Source: Bacillota bacterium (lineage in GTDB: Bacteria; Bacillota; Clostridia; Peptostreptococcales; Anaerovoracaceae). From it: a stretch of DNA of 64,000 nt. Positions 49,484-57,045 of this stretch are shown here, piece after piece. Below the pieces are notes generated by a model. The model saw only the letters and a program-made list of their open reading frames with translations, had not been told where the DNA came from and did no database searches. A program made the position numbers and the translations under genes. The stretch lies in NCBI GenBank assembly GCA_017394515.1, contig JAFPXY010000029.1:23130-87129 (forward strand). Reading direction: 5' to 3'. The first letter of the stretch is position 1. Each line of letters starts with the position of its first letter.

Positions 49484-50881
49484 ATGATACCTGTACCTAA
49501 ACTGTTCAGGAAGACTAAGACTGTGAGAGGGATAAATGAGTATATGGACACTCATTTCAACGAGGTCCTGCATACTACTCTCAATCCGGACGGGCCGGGT
49601 GCCATCCGCATCCATCTGGTTCCGCCTAAGAAGGAGGAAGGTGCCCTCAACCCCAGCATTGCCATTATAAACGGAACGGATATCGTCCCGGTTAATTTTG
49701 CATGGGCAGTTATACTGGCTGAGATGATCAGAGAGACCAACAAGTATGACGGAAGAGAGATCAATGAGGATGATATCCAAGGAATCCTGGCAAAGACCGT
49801 GGAAAGCACCAAGAAGATCATGCCCTTCCTGTCAAAGCGTCGTTTAGCCGGTGACATCCAGACCATCTATACTACCATTAAGCAGATCGCTTATCGCGAG
49901 CCGGTAACCACCGATGTGCATTACATGAGCATCGGCGATTATGCGGAATACATGACCGCGCCTCATCGTATGGATGCACTGGTTAGTTCCATGACCAAGG
50001 ACGGAAAGTGGCACTGCAATCAGAAGTGCGTCCACTGCTATGCAGCAGGGCAGGAGCTATCTGAAGAGGAAGAACTTTCCACAGAGGATTGGAAGAAGAT
50101 CATAGATAAGTGCCGTGAGGCTTGCATACCGCAGATCACCTTCACCGGCGGCGAGCCCACCATGCGTGAGGATATAATTGAGCTCATCAGCTACGCCCGC
50201 TGGTTCATATCAAGACTTAATACCAACGGCGTCAAGCTGACAGAAGACTATTGCCGTAAGCTTCATGAAGCTGAGCTGGACAGCGTTCAGATCACCTTCT
50301 ATTCCAGCGACCCGACCATCCATAACAAGCTGGTAGGCGCTGATAAGTTCTTAAATACCGCTAAGGGTATTTTGAACGCCGTGAACGAGGGTCTGTCGGT
50401 GAGCGTCAATACGCCGCTCTGCACCCTTAACAGAGATTACGTAAAGACTCTTTCATACCTTCGTGATAAGGGCGTAATCTACGTTACATGCTCCGGCATG
50501 ATTATGACGGGAAATGCCACTACGGAGGAATCCGAAAGCATGCAGCTCACGAGCCAGGAACTTGAGGAGATCTTAAGAGACGCGGTGAAGTTCTGTAACG
50601 AAAACGGAATGGAGATAGCCTTCACATCGCCCGGTTGGATCGACCAGAAGGTCTTCGAAGAGCTCAACATTCCCGCACCTTCCTGCGGAGCCTGCCTTTC
50701 CAACATGGCCATCACTCCTGCAGGAAACGTGGTTCCTTGCCAGAGCTGGCTTACGGGCAAGCCTCTTGGAAACATGTTAAGAGACGATTGGGAGAATATC
50801 TGGAACAGCCCGGACTGCGAAGTGCACAGAAACTTCTCAGCTGAAATGACCGGCGAATGTCCTTTGAGGAGGTGCTGCTGA
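49484..50881 (+). CDS. Radical SAM/SPASM enzyme, putative peptide or protein maturase
   Basis: The 465-residue enzyme has an N-terminal region of about 170 residues with a helical part that could be a PqqD-like recognition element. The radical SAM core has CNQKCVHC (Cys178, 182, 185), the glycine motif FTGGEPT and LNTNGVKL. The C-terminal SPASM region has CGACLSNMAITPAG and VPCQSWLTG, then CPLRRCC at the very end, enough cysteines for one or two auxiliary [4Fe-4S] clusters. Such enzymes form thioether or other cross-links in peptides (sactipeptide or quorum-peptide maturases). The stop TGA overlaps the next gene's ATG by one base; that gene encodes a Cys-Ala repeat tail, the probable substrate. 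Confidence 0.88.
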   Translation: MIPVPKLFRKTKTVRGINEYMDTHFNEVLHTTLNPDGPGAIRIHLVPPKKEEGALNPSIAIINGTDIVPVNFAWAVILAEMIRETNKYDGREINEDDIQGILAKTVESTKKIMPFLSKRRLAGDIQTIYTTIKQIAYREPVTTDVHYMSIGDYAEYMTAPHRMDALVSSMTKDGKWHCNQKCVHCYAAGQELSEEEELSTEDWKKIIDKCREACIPQITFTGGEPTMREDIIELISYARWFISRLNTNGVKLTEDYCRKLHEAELDSVQITFYSSDPTIHNKLVGADKFLNTAKGILNAVNEGLSVSVNTPLCTLNRDYVKTLSYLRDKGVIYVTCSGMIMTGNATTEESESMQLTSQELEEILRDAVKFCNENGMEIAFTSPGWIDQKVFEELNIPAPSCGACLSNMAITPAGNVVPCQSWLTGKPLGNMLRDDWENIWNSPDCEVHRNFSAEMTGECPLRRCC

Positions 50882-52140
50882 TGAAAAGATATTTTGCTAA
50901 ATTACCGAGACTATTAGTGGTCGCAGCTGTCATCACGATTTTGATGGTAGCTACCGCAGTGCCTGCCTTTGCAGCTAATACAGATGAGATCCTTAACTTC
51001 ACCATCACCGTGGACGTCAACGAGGACGCATCCCTTGAGATGACCTATCATATCGACTGGAAGGTCCTGGACGACTCCATCGGAGAGTTGGAGTGGATCA
51101 ATCTTGGCGTGCCAAACAGCCACCACGAGAATATCAAAGCACTCTCCAGCACCATCGACTACATAAATGACGAGGGTGATATGCTGGAGATCTACCTGGA
51201 TCGCGGATACGGTGAGGATGAGATCGTAAGCTTAGATTTCTCCATGACCCAGGATCACATGTATCAGATAGATAAGTACACGGACGGCGAGACCGTATAT
51301 TCCTTCACGCCTGCCTGGTTCGACGATATCGATGTGGACAATCTGGTGATCCGCTGGAACGCCGATAACGCCATAGCTTGGCAGCCTGATTGCCTTACGG
51401 ACAAGGGCTATCTGACCTTTAAGGCCTCATATCCCTACCAGTACACCATGGAAGTGACCTATCCCAACGACGCCTTCGGTTTCTCCGAAGATCGTCAGCA
51501 GGGAGATGATGACTACTGGGACGGAGGCGGCGATTACGACTACGATAGCGGTTCCGGAATCATAGAGTTCTTTGCGGGCCTTATCGCCCTTGGAATCTTT
51601 GTCGCTCCTTTCGTACTTCTGTTCAAGTTCATCAAGTGGATCGCAGGCGGTCTGGGCTTCGGCTCCAACCAGCCCACCAAGAAAAAGATCGTCCGCACCA
51701 AGATCGTATACTACGACAACTGCCCCAGCTGCGGCATGGCCCGCGAAGAAGGTAAGGACAGCTGCCAGTATTGCGGTAGGAGCATGATCAAGAGCAAAGA
51801 AGTCGTCGAAGAAAGCGAGATCAAGGAGCCCGAGAAGTACATCAAGAAGGGCACCTACAGATACGGCGATTCTCCGAACACATACATTCATGTAAACGTT
51901 ATAAACGTCCCTGTGAGAAGCTCTTCAAGCTCCACAGGTTCCAGAAGAAGCGGTGGCGGCGGATCATCCCATCACTCTTCTTGCGCCTGCGCTTCATCCT
52001 GCGCCTGCGCTTCATCCTGTGCTTGCGCCTGCGCCTGCGCTTCATCCGGACGTGCCGGCTGCTCAGTGAAGGATTTCTTCAATGAAAAGATCCACGAGGG
52101 ACGCGTACGCATAGAAAGCAAGGAAGACACTCTCAACTAG
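50881..52140 (+). CDS. Membrane protein with DUF2207-like domain, zinc ribbon and Cys-Ala repeat tail; probable substrate of the radical SAM enzyme
   Basis: The 419-residue protein has a signal peptide (VVAAVITILMVATAVPAFAA), an extracytoplasmic beta-rich domain of DUF2207 type (about 32-220), one transmembrane helix (FAGLIALGIFVAPFVLLF, about 230-250), a cytoplasmic zinc ribbon (CPSC and CQYC, Cys281, 284, 295, 298) and a tail with a Gly/Ser/His-rich hinge (residues about 345-367), three CACA-type units separated by SS (the last doubled) and GRAGC, nine Cys at residues 368-394, then VKDFFNEK. The start overlaps the radical SAM stop (TGATG) and follows GAGGAGG. The tail lies in the cytoplasm by topology, where the enzyme could reach it. 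The role of the mature protein is unknown. Confidence 0.87.
   Translation: MKRYFAKLPRLLVVAAVITILMVATAVPAFAANTDEILNFTITVDVNEDASLEMTYHIDWKVLDDSIGELEWINLGVPNSHHENIKALSSTIDYINDEGDMLEIYLDRGYGEDEIVSLDFSMTQDHMYQIDKYTDGETVYSFTPAWFDDIDVDNLVIRWNADNAIAWQPDCLTDKGYLTFKASYPYQYTMEVTYPNDAFGFSEDRQQGDDDYWDGGGDYDYDSGSGIIEFFAGLIALGIFVAPFVLLFKFIKWIAGGLGFGSNQPTKKKIVRTKIVYYDNCPSCGMAREEGKDSCQYCGRSMIKSKEVVEESEIKEPEKYIKKGTYRYGDSPNTYIHVNVINVPVRSSSSSTGSRRSGGGGSSHHSSCACASSCACASSCACACACASSGRAGCSVKDFFNEKIHEGRVRIESKEDTLN
51982..52062 (+). repeat. Cys-Ala codon repeat
   Basis: TGCGCC/TGCGCT units code CACA-SS, CACA-SS, CACACACA-SS and GRAGC. The codons are almost all TGC-GCC or TGC-GCT with TCATCC for the SS spacers, so the array has grown by duplication and may vary in length between strains. 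Confidence 0.9.
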
Positions 52141-52186
52141 TTTTGAGTAAAACTCATTCTGACATCATTTTGTAAAGGAGCCCATC

Positions 52187-52954
52187 ATGAAAGTGTTGTA
52201 TTTTACAGGAACAGGAAACAGCCGCTTCGTAGCGGAGAGAACAGCAAAAAACACCAACTCGGAGCTGATCGATCTGAAGCCTCAGATCAAGGCAGGGATC
52301 CCTCAGCCCGTGGATGATGAAGACCTGGTCTTCGTAGCGCCCACCTATGCGTGGAAGCTGCCCAGCGTTGTAACTGAATGGATAGAAAAGGCAGACCTGA
52401 GCGGAGCCAAGAGGGCATGGTTCATCATGACCTGCGGCGACTCCATCGGAAACGCCTGCCAGTATAACAGGGAACTCACCCTTAAGAAGGGTCTTGAATA
52501 CATGGGAACAGGCATCATCGTTATGCCTGAGAACTACATAGCCATGTTTGATGCCCCGGTAACAGCTGAAGCCAGAAGGATCGTGACCAAGTCCATTCCC
52601 GATATGGATAAGCTTATCGCAGATCTTAAAGCCGGCGAAAAGTTCCCGCCCGTCAGAGTCAAGCTTGCACAGTTCCTTCTGACAGGTTTGATCAATCCTG
52701 CCTTAGGAAAGCTTTTCATCAGAGGCGAGGCCTTCGACGTAGAGGATGATTGTATCGGCTGCGGCAAGTGCGTGGAGCGCTGCCCCATGAACAACATCAG
52801 TCTCGTAGACGGGAAACCGGAGTGGGGAAACGGATGCATCCATTGCATGGCCTGCATCTGCTATTGCCCTCAAAAAGCCATCCAGTATGGCACAGCTACC
52901 AAAACCCGCGAAAGATATACTTTTGAGGGTATAGGCTACGGAAAAGAAAAATAG
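52187..52954 (+). CDS. EFR1 family flavodoxin-ferredoxin protein
   Basis: The 255-residue cytoplasmic protein joins a flavodoxin-like domain (residues 1-165, starting VLYFTGTGNSRFVAERTA with FVAPTYAWKLPSVVTEW) to two [4Fe-4S] ferredoxin motifs (CIGCGKCVERCP and CIHCMACICYCP, residues about 190-232). EFR1 proteins are common in gut Clostridia; electrons pass from FMN to the clusters. Its location directly after the radical SAM unit, with its own AAAGGAG site, makes it a candidate electron donor for the radical SAM enzyme. Confidence 0.92.
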   Translation: MKVLYFTGTGNSRFVAERTAKNTNSELIDLKPQIKAGIPQPVDDEDLVFVAPTYAWKLPSVVTEWIEKADLSGAKRAWFIMTCGDSIGNACQYNRELTLKKGLEYMGTGIIVMPENYIAMFDAPVTAEARRIVTKSIPDMDKLIADLKAGEKFPPVRVKLAQFLLTGLINPALGKLFIRGEAFDVEDDCIGCGKCVERCPMNNISLVDGKPEWGNGCIHCMACICYCPQKAIQYGTATKTRERYTFEGIGYGKEK

Positions 52955-52965
52955 CGAGGAGTCAC

Positions 52966-55900
52966 ATGGACACTACCAACCGATCAAAACTGACCTTGAT
53001 GAAGCGATGCCTGATATTGATGGTGTGTGTTTTGCTTGCCATTTTTTTGCCCATGGAATCAGCTTATGCTGCCAAAAAGAGCAAAAGCACCACTATCGTA
53101 GATCCCATCCACAATGAGGACAGTTTTTCTGCGGTGCTTTACAACAATACCAACGGCCTGCCCACATCAGAGGCTAACGATATCGATCAGACCAGCGAGG
53201 GATTCATCTGGATCGGCAGTTACTCCGGTCTTATCCGATATGATGGAAACACCTTTGAAAGGGTAGATTCCACCACCGGCATCGTCAGCGTTGTAAGCCT
53301 TATGGTCGACAGCCGAGACAGGCTGTGGATAGGCACCAACGATAACGGCCTTGCCATGATGGAGAACGGGGAATACACCTTCTGGGGAGAAGATGATGGC
53401 CTGGGATCCTCCAAGATCTGCGATATAGCGGAGGGAGATGATGGTACCGTTTACGTAGGAACCACCGACGGTATCAGCATGATATCTCCTGACCTTGAAC
53501 TGAGCAATTTCGATGATCCGAAGATCTCAAACATCTACGTTGAGACCATGACAAAGGGCAGCGACGGCCTGATCTATGTCATAAGCAATGAGGATGATTA
53601 TCTGGTCTTAGAGGGCTCTGAACTTAAGGAGTACATAGGCCATGATGAGACTGAGATTCGAGGAATTACGGCGATTTTGCCGGATCCGGATGAGCCGGGT
53701 AAGATATACTTAAGCACAGGCGGAGCTGAATTATATCATGGAGATATGAAGCATGACCTGAGCGAGATGGAGTACACAGACCTGAGCCCGCTCTTCGGCA
53801 TCATAGATATCGAGAAATACGGAGATACCCTGTGGGTATGCGGTAACAATGGTATCGGAGCGGTGGATAAACAAGGCTTCCATCTGGTTGAAAACCTTCC
53901 CATGGACAACTCCGTCACTCACATAATAACCGACTACGAAGGAAACCTCTGGTTTACATCTTCGCGTCAGGGTGTAATGAAGCTGGTAAAGTCTCGCTTC
54001 ATCAGCATCAATGAAAGATACTCATTATCTGAAACCGTTGTAAATTCCACCTGCGTTTATGAGGATAAACTTTTAGTGGCAACGGATACGGGCATTATAG
54101 TACTGGACGAAGAAAAAGGTCCAGTAGGAAATATGCCGGTAACTTCAGCTGTGACGGCATCCGGTGAGCCACTTAACACTACCAATCTTGTGGAATACCT
54201 GGACGGCTGCCGTATACGTTCCATTCTTAAGGACAGCAAAGACAGAATTTGGATCTCCACCTGGAGAGGAAAGGGCCTTCTTCGCTACGATAAGGGAGAA
54301 CTTGTAGCCTTTACCGAAAAGGAAGGAATGCTTTCGGACCATGTGCGTGCCATAGCCGAAACCGATGACGGTAAGATCATAGTGGCTCACACCGGTGGTG
54401 TTGCGGTCATCGAGGGAAATGAGATCACCGCCACTTACGGTGAAGCAGAAGGAATCGATAATCTGGAAATACTGACTGTAAGTTCAACGCCAAACGGCGA
54501 CATAGTGGCCGGATCCAACGGAGACGGCATCTATGTCATTAACGATAAAGGCCTTACAAAATTAAGCAGAAAGGAAGGCCTGTCATCAGGTATCGTCATG
54601 CGCATTAAACGCGATGATGAGCATGGAGTTTTTTGGATCGTGACCTCCAACTCCATAGGCTACATGGATCAGGACTATAATATAACCACCCTGAAGGATT
54701 TCCCTTACTCCAACAATTTCGACATGTACGAAAACAGCAAGGGAGACATGTGGATCCTTGCAAGCGATGGCATATATGTGCTTCCTGTGGATGAGCTTCT
54801 CGAAAACAAAGACTTCAAACCTGTGCATTATGGTCTGGCCAACGGCTTGCCTTGCACGACAACCAGCAATTCATACAGCGCACTTTCTTCCAAGGGGAAT
54901 TTATACATAGCCGGTAATACCGGAGTGGTCAAGGTCAATATCAATGGCTCCATGGAGGAAGTAGGCGAACTGAAGCAGGCTGTGCCATATATCGACGTGG
55001 ACGGCGTGACATACTATCCGGATAAAAAGGGCAGATTCCACATACCGGCCAGCGCCTTAAAGGTAACGGTATACGCTTTCGTATACAACTATTCCCTGAC
55101 AGATCCTAAGGTAACCTATAGCCTGGAGGGCTTCGATCGTGAGCCCGTCACCGTATTTCGCAGTGAACTGGATCCTGTGACCTATACGAACTTAAAAGGC
55201 GGCGAATATACCTTCGTTATGGATCTTACGGATGCCATGGGAAGAGGCAGCAAGACGATGTCAGTTTCCATCATAAAGGAAAAGGCACTTTACGAAAATA
55301 AGTGGTTCTACCTGGTGGTAGGTATCGCCTTTATTTTGGGTATGTCGCTGTTTGTCAGAAACTACATCAAATGGATGGTGGCAGACATCGAGAAGAAGCA
55401 CAAGGAAGAGGAGGAGCGCCAGAGGATAGGAAATGAGCTCTCCATGGCAACAAAGATCCAGGCAGCTCTTTTGCCCCACGATTTCCCGCCTTTCCCGGAC
55501 CGCAAAGAATTCGATATCTATGCATCCATGAATCCGGCCAAAGAGGTAGGCGGAGATTTCTACGACTTCTTTATGGTAGATGACGACCATCTCTGCATGG
55601 TCATGGCGGACGTGAGCGGCAAGGGCATTCCTGCGGCTATGTTCATGACCATAACCAAGACCATCATGAAGACCTACGCCAAGCTGGGACAATCCGCATC
55701 GGAGGTGTTCTACAGAGCCAACGAGGCCATCTGTGCCAACAATCGTATGGATATGTTCGTAACCGTATGGCTTGGCATCCTGGAGATATCCACAGGAAGA
55801 CTGACTGCTGCCAACGCAGGGCATGAGTATCCTGTCATCAAGAGGGCAGGAGGCACCTATGACTTGTTCAAGGATAAGCACGGACTTGTCATCGGCGGCA

Positions 55901-56175
55901 TGGAAGGAATGAAGTACAAGGAGTACGATATTCAGCTTTCTCCCGGAGACTCCATCTTCCTTTACACTGACGGTGTTCCTGAGGCTACGGATAAGGACAA
56001 TAAGATGTTCGGACTGGAGAGGATGTTAAGGGCTCTTAACAAGGATCCTGAAGCTTCTCCGGAGCAGGTGCTTCGTAACGTCAGAGGGGCTGTAAACGAC
56101 TTCGTGAAGAACGCGGAGCAGTTCGACGATCTGACCATGCTGAGCATGCATTACAGAGGGCCGGTAAAGCCCTGA
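52966..56175 (+). CDS. Membrane sensor with beta-propeller and SpoIIE-type serine phosphatase
   Basis: The 1069-residue protein has a signal-anchor segment (residues about 15-37), an extracytoplasmic two-component-regulator propeller made of repeated blades (for example ISEGFIWIGSYSGLIRYDG-like units and RIWISTWRGKGLLRYD, residues 45-690), a Y_Y_Y domain (about 700-775), a transmembrane helix (LVVGIAFILGMSLFV, about 783-797), a short linker coiled coil (KKHKEEEERQRI), and a PPM/SpoIIE phosphatase domain (about 825-1065) with KEVGGDFYDFFMVD, MADVSGKGIPAAMF and FLYTDGVPEATD. It probably dephosphorylates an anti-sigma-factor antagonist in reply to an external signal. It follows the EFR1 gene by 11 bases. 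Confidence 0.9.
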   Translation: MDTTNRSKLTLMKRCLILMVCVLLAIFLPMESAYAAKKSKSTTIVDPIHNEDSFSAVLYNNTNGLPTSEANDIDQTSEGFIWIGSYSGLIRYDGNTFERVDSTTGIVSVVSLMVDSRDRLWIGTNDNGLAMMENGEYTFWGEDDGLGSSKICDIAEGDDGTVYVGTTDGISMISPDLELSNFDDPKISNIYVETMTKGSDGLIYVISNEDDYLVLEGSELKEYIGHDETEIRGITAILPDPDEPGKIYLSTGGAELYHGDMKHDLSEMEYTDLSPLFGIIDIEKYGDTLWVCGNNGIGAVDKQGFHLVENLPMDNSVTHIITDYEGNLWFTSSRQGVMKLVKSRFISINERYSLSETVVNSTCVYEDKLLVATDTGIIVLDEEKGPVGNMPVTSAVTASGEPLNTTNLVEYLDGCRIRSILKDSKDRIWISTWRGKGLLRYDKGELVAFTEKEGMLSDHVRAIAETDDGKIIVAHTGGVAVIEGNEITATYGEAEGIDNLEILTVSSTPNGDIVAGSNGDGIYVINDKGLTKLSRKEGLSSGIVMRIKRDDEHGVFWIVTSNSIGYMDQDYNITTLKDFPYSNNFDMYENSKGDMWILASDGIYVLPVDELLENKDFKPVHYGLANGLPCTTTSNSYSALSSKGNLYIAGNTGVVKVNINGSMEEVGELKQAVPYIDVDGVTYYPDKKGRFHIPASALKVTVYAFVYNYSLTDPKVTYSLEGFDREPVTVFRSELDPVTYTNLKGGEYTFVMDLTDAMGRGSKTMSVSIIKEKALYENKWFYLVVGIAFILGMSLFVRNYIKWMVADIEKKHKEEEERQRIGNELSMATKIQAALLPHDFPPFPDRKEFDIYASMNPAKEVGGDFYDFFMVDDDHLCMVMADVSGKGIPAAMFMTITKTIMKTYAKLGQSASEVFYRANEAICANNRMDMFVTVWLGILEISTGRLTAANAGHEYPVIKRAGGTYDLFKDKHGLVIGGMEGMKYKEYDIQLSPGDSIFLYTDGVPEATDKDNKMFGLERMLRALNKDPEASPEQVLRNVRGAVNDFVKNAEQFDDLTMLSMHYRGPVKP

Positions 56176-56203
56176 TAGTGGGAAATAAATAGAGTAAATT
56201 TGG

Positions 56204-56238
56204 GGTCCTGCGGCGAGTTTTTTGCTGCAGGATCTTTT
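56204..56238 (+). terminator. Rho-independent terminator
   Basis: GGTCCTGCGGC (56204-56214) pairs with GCTGCAGGATC (56224-56234) with two G-T pairs, followed by TTTT. Confidence 0.78.
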
Positions 56239-56272
56239 ACTACCTGAAAATGTACTTTTGTTCAATTTCAAA

Positions 56273-56302
56273 TTGACAATAAACAGACAAGTATGTTAGT
56301 AT
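56273..56302 (+). promoter_or_regulatory. Promoter of the hypB operon
   Basis: TTGACA (56273-56278) is a perfect -35 box; TAGTAT (56297-56302) at 18 bases with an upstream TG forms an extended -10 box. The hypB start is 27 bases further on. Confidence 0.6.
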
Positions 56303-56328
56303 CAACTAGGCAGAAAAGGAGAAAAATC

Positions 56329-57003
56329 ATGAAAGATTATAGGATCATAGAAGTCAAGGAAAGCATCCTTTCTGATAACGACAAAGATGCTGACGAACTG
56401 AGAAAAGAACTCAAAGCCCAGAACACATTTTTGCTGAATCTCATGTCGTCACCGGGGGCAGGTAAGACCACCACTCTGGTCAGGACCATCAACATGCTGA
56501 AGGACGAGTTCAAGATCGGCATAATGGAAGCGGACATCGACTCCGACGTGGACGCTAAAACCATTTCCGAGGCAGGTGCCAGGACTATACAGATCCATAC
56601 CGGCGGCATGTGCCATCTGGATGCGGATATGACCAGGCAGGGCCTTCGCGAGTTCGAAACTGAGGATCTGGATCTGGTGGTGCTGGAGAACGTGGGAAAC
56701 CTGGTGTGCCCGGCGGAATTCGATACCGGAGCGGTCAGAAACGCCATGATACTTTCAGTGCCGGAAGGGGATGACAAGCCCTTGAAGTATCCTTTGATGT
56801 TCCAGGTTGCAAACGTGGTACTCATCAACAAGTGCGACACGCTCCCGGTCTTCGACGATTTCAGCAAAGAAGACGTGGTGGAGAGGATCCGCATGAGGAA
56901 TCCATATTGCGATATCATCTTTGTATCCGCCAAAACGGGCGAGGGGTTCGAAGAGTGGGCAAACTGGCTTAGACGCGAAATCAGAGCCTTCCAGGAGGTC
57001 TGA
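56329..57003 (+). CDS. hypB: Hydrogenase nickel-incorporation GTPase
   Basis: HypB hydrolyses GTP to help insert nickel into [NiFe] hydrogenase or urease. The 224-residue protein has the P-loop MSSPGAGKTTTLVRTI (near residue 40), EADIDSDVDAKTI, the switch region TGGMCHLDADM, ENVGNLVCPAEFDTGA with the metal-binding Cys, and the specificity motif INKCD. There is no N-terminal His-rich stretch, so it is the non-nickel-storing type. ATG at 56329 follows AAAAGGAG. The partner hypA is encoded at 59896, after the large flavoprotein. Confidence 0.95.
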   Translation: MKDYRIIEVKESILSDNDKDADELRKELKAQNTFLLNLMSSPGAGKTTTLVRTINMLKDEFKIGIMEADIDSDVDAKTISEAGARTIQIHTGGMCHLDADMTRQGLREFETEDLDLVVLENVGNLVCPAEFDTGAVRNAMILSVPEGDDKPLKYPLMFQVANVVLINKCDTLPVFDDFSKEDVVERIRMRNPYCDIIFVSAKTGEGFEEWANWLRREIRAFQEV

Positions 57004-57045
57004 CAAGCTATATATGTGTATTTATGAAAATAACGGAGTAAGAAA

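Noticed and set aside
51982..52062. Repeats as a possible CRISPR array (also 40291-40326)
   Set aside because: The units are in-frame codon repeats of 6-18 bases without unique spacers of constant length, and no cas genes are present.
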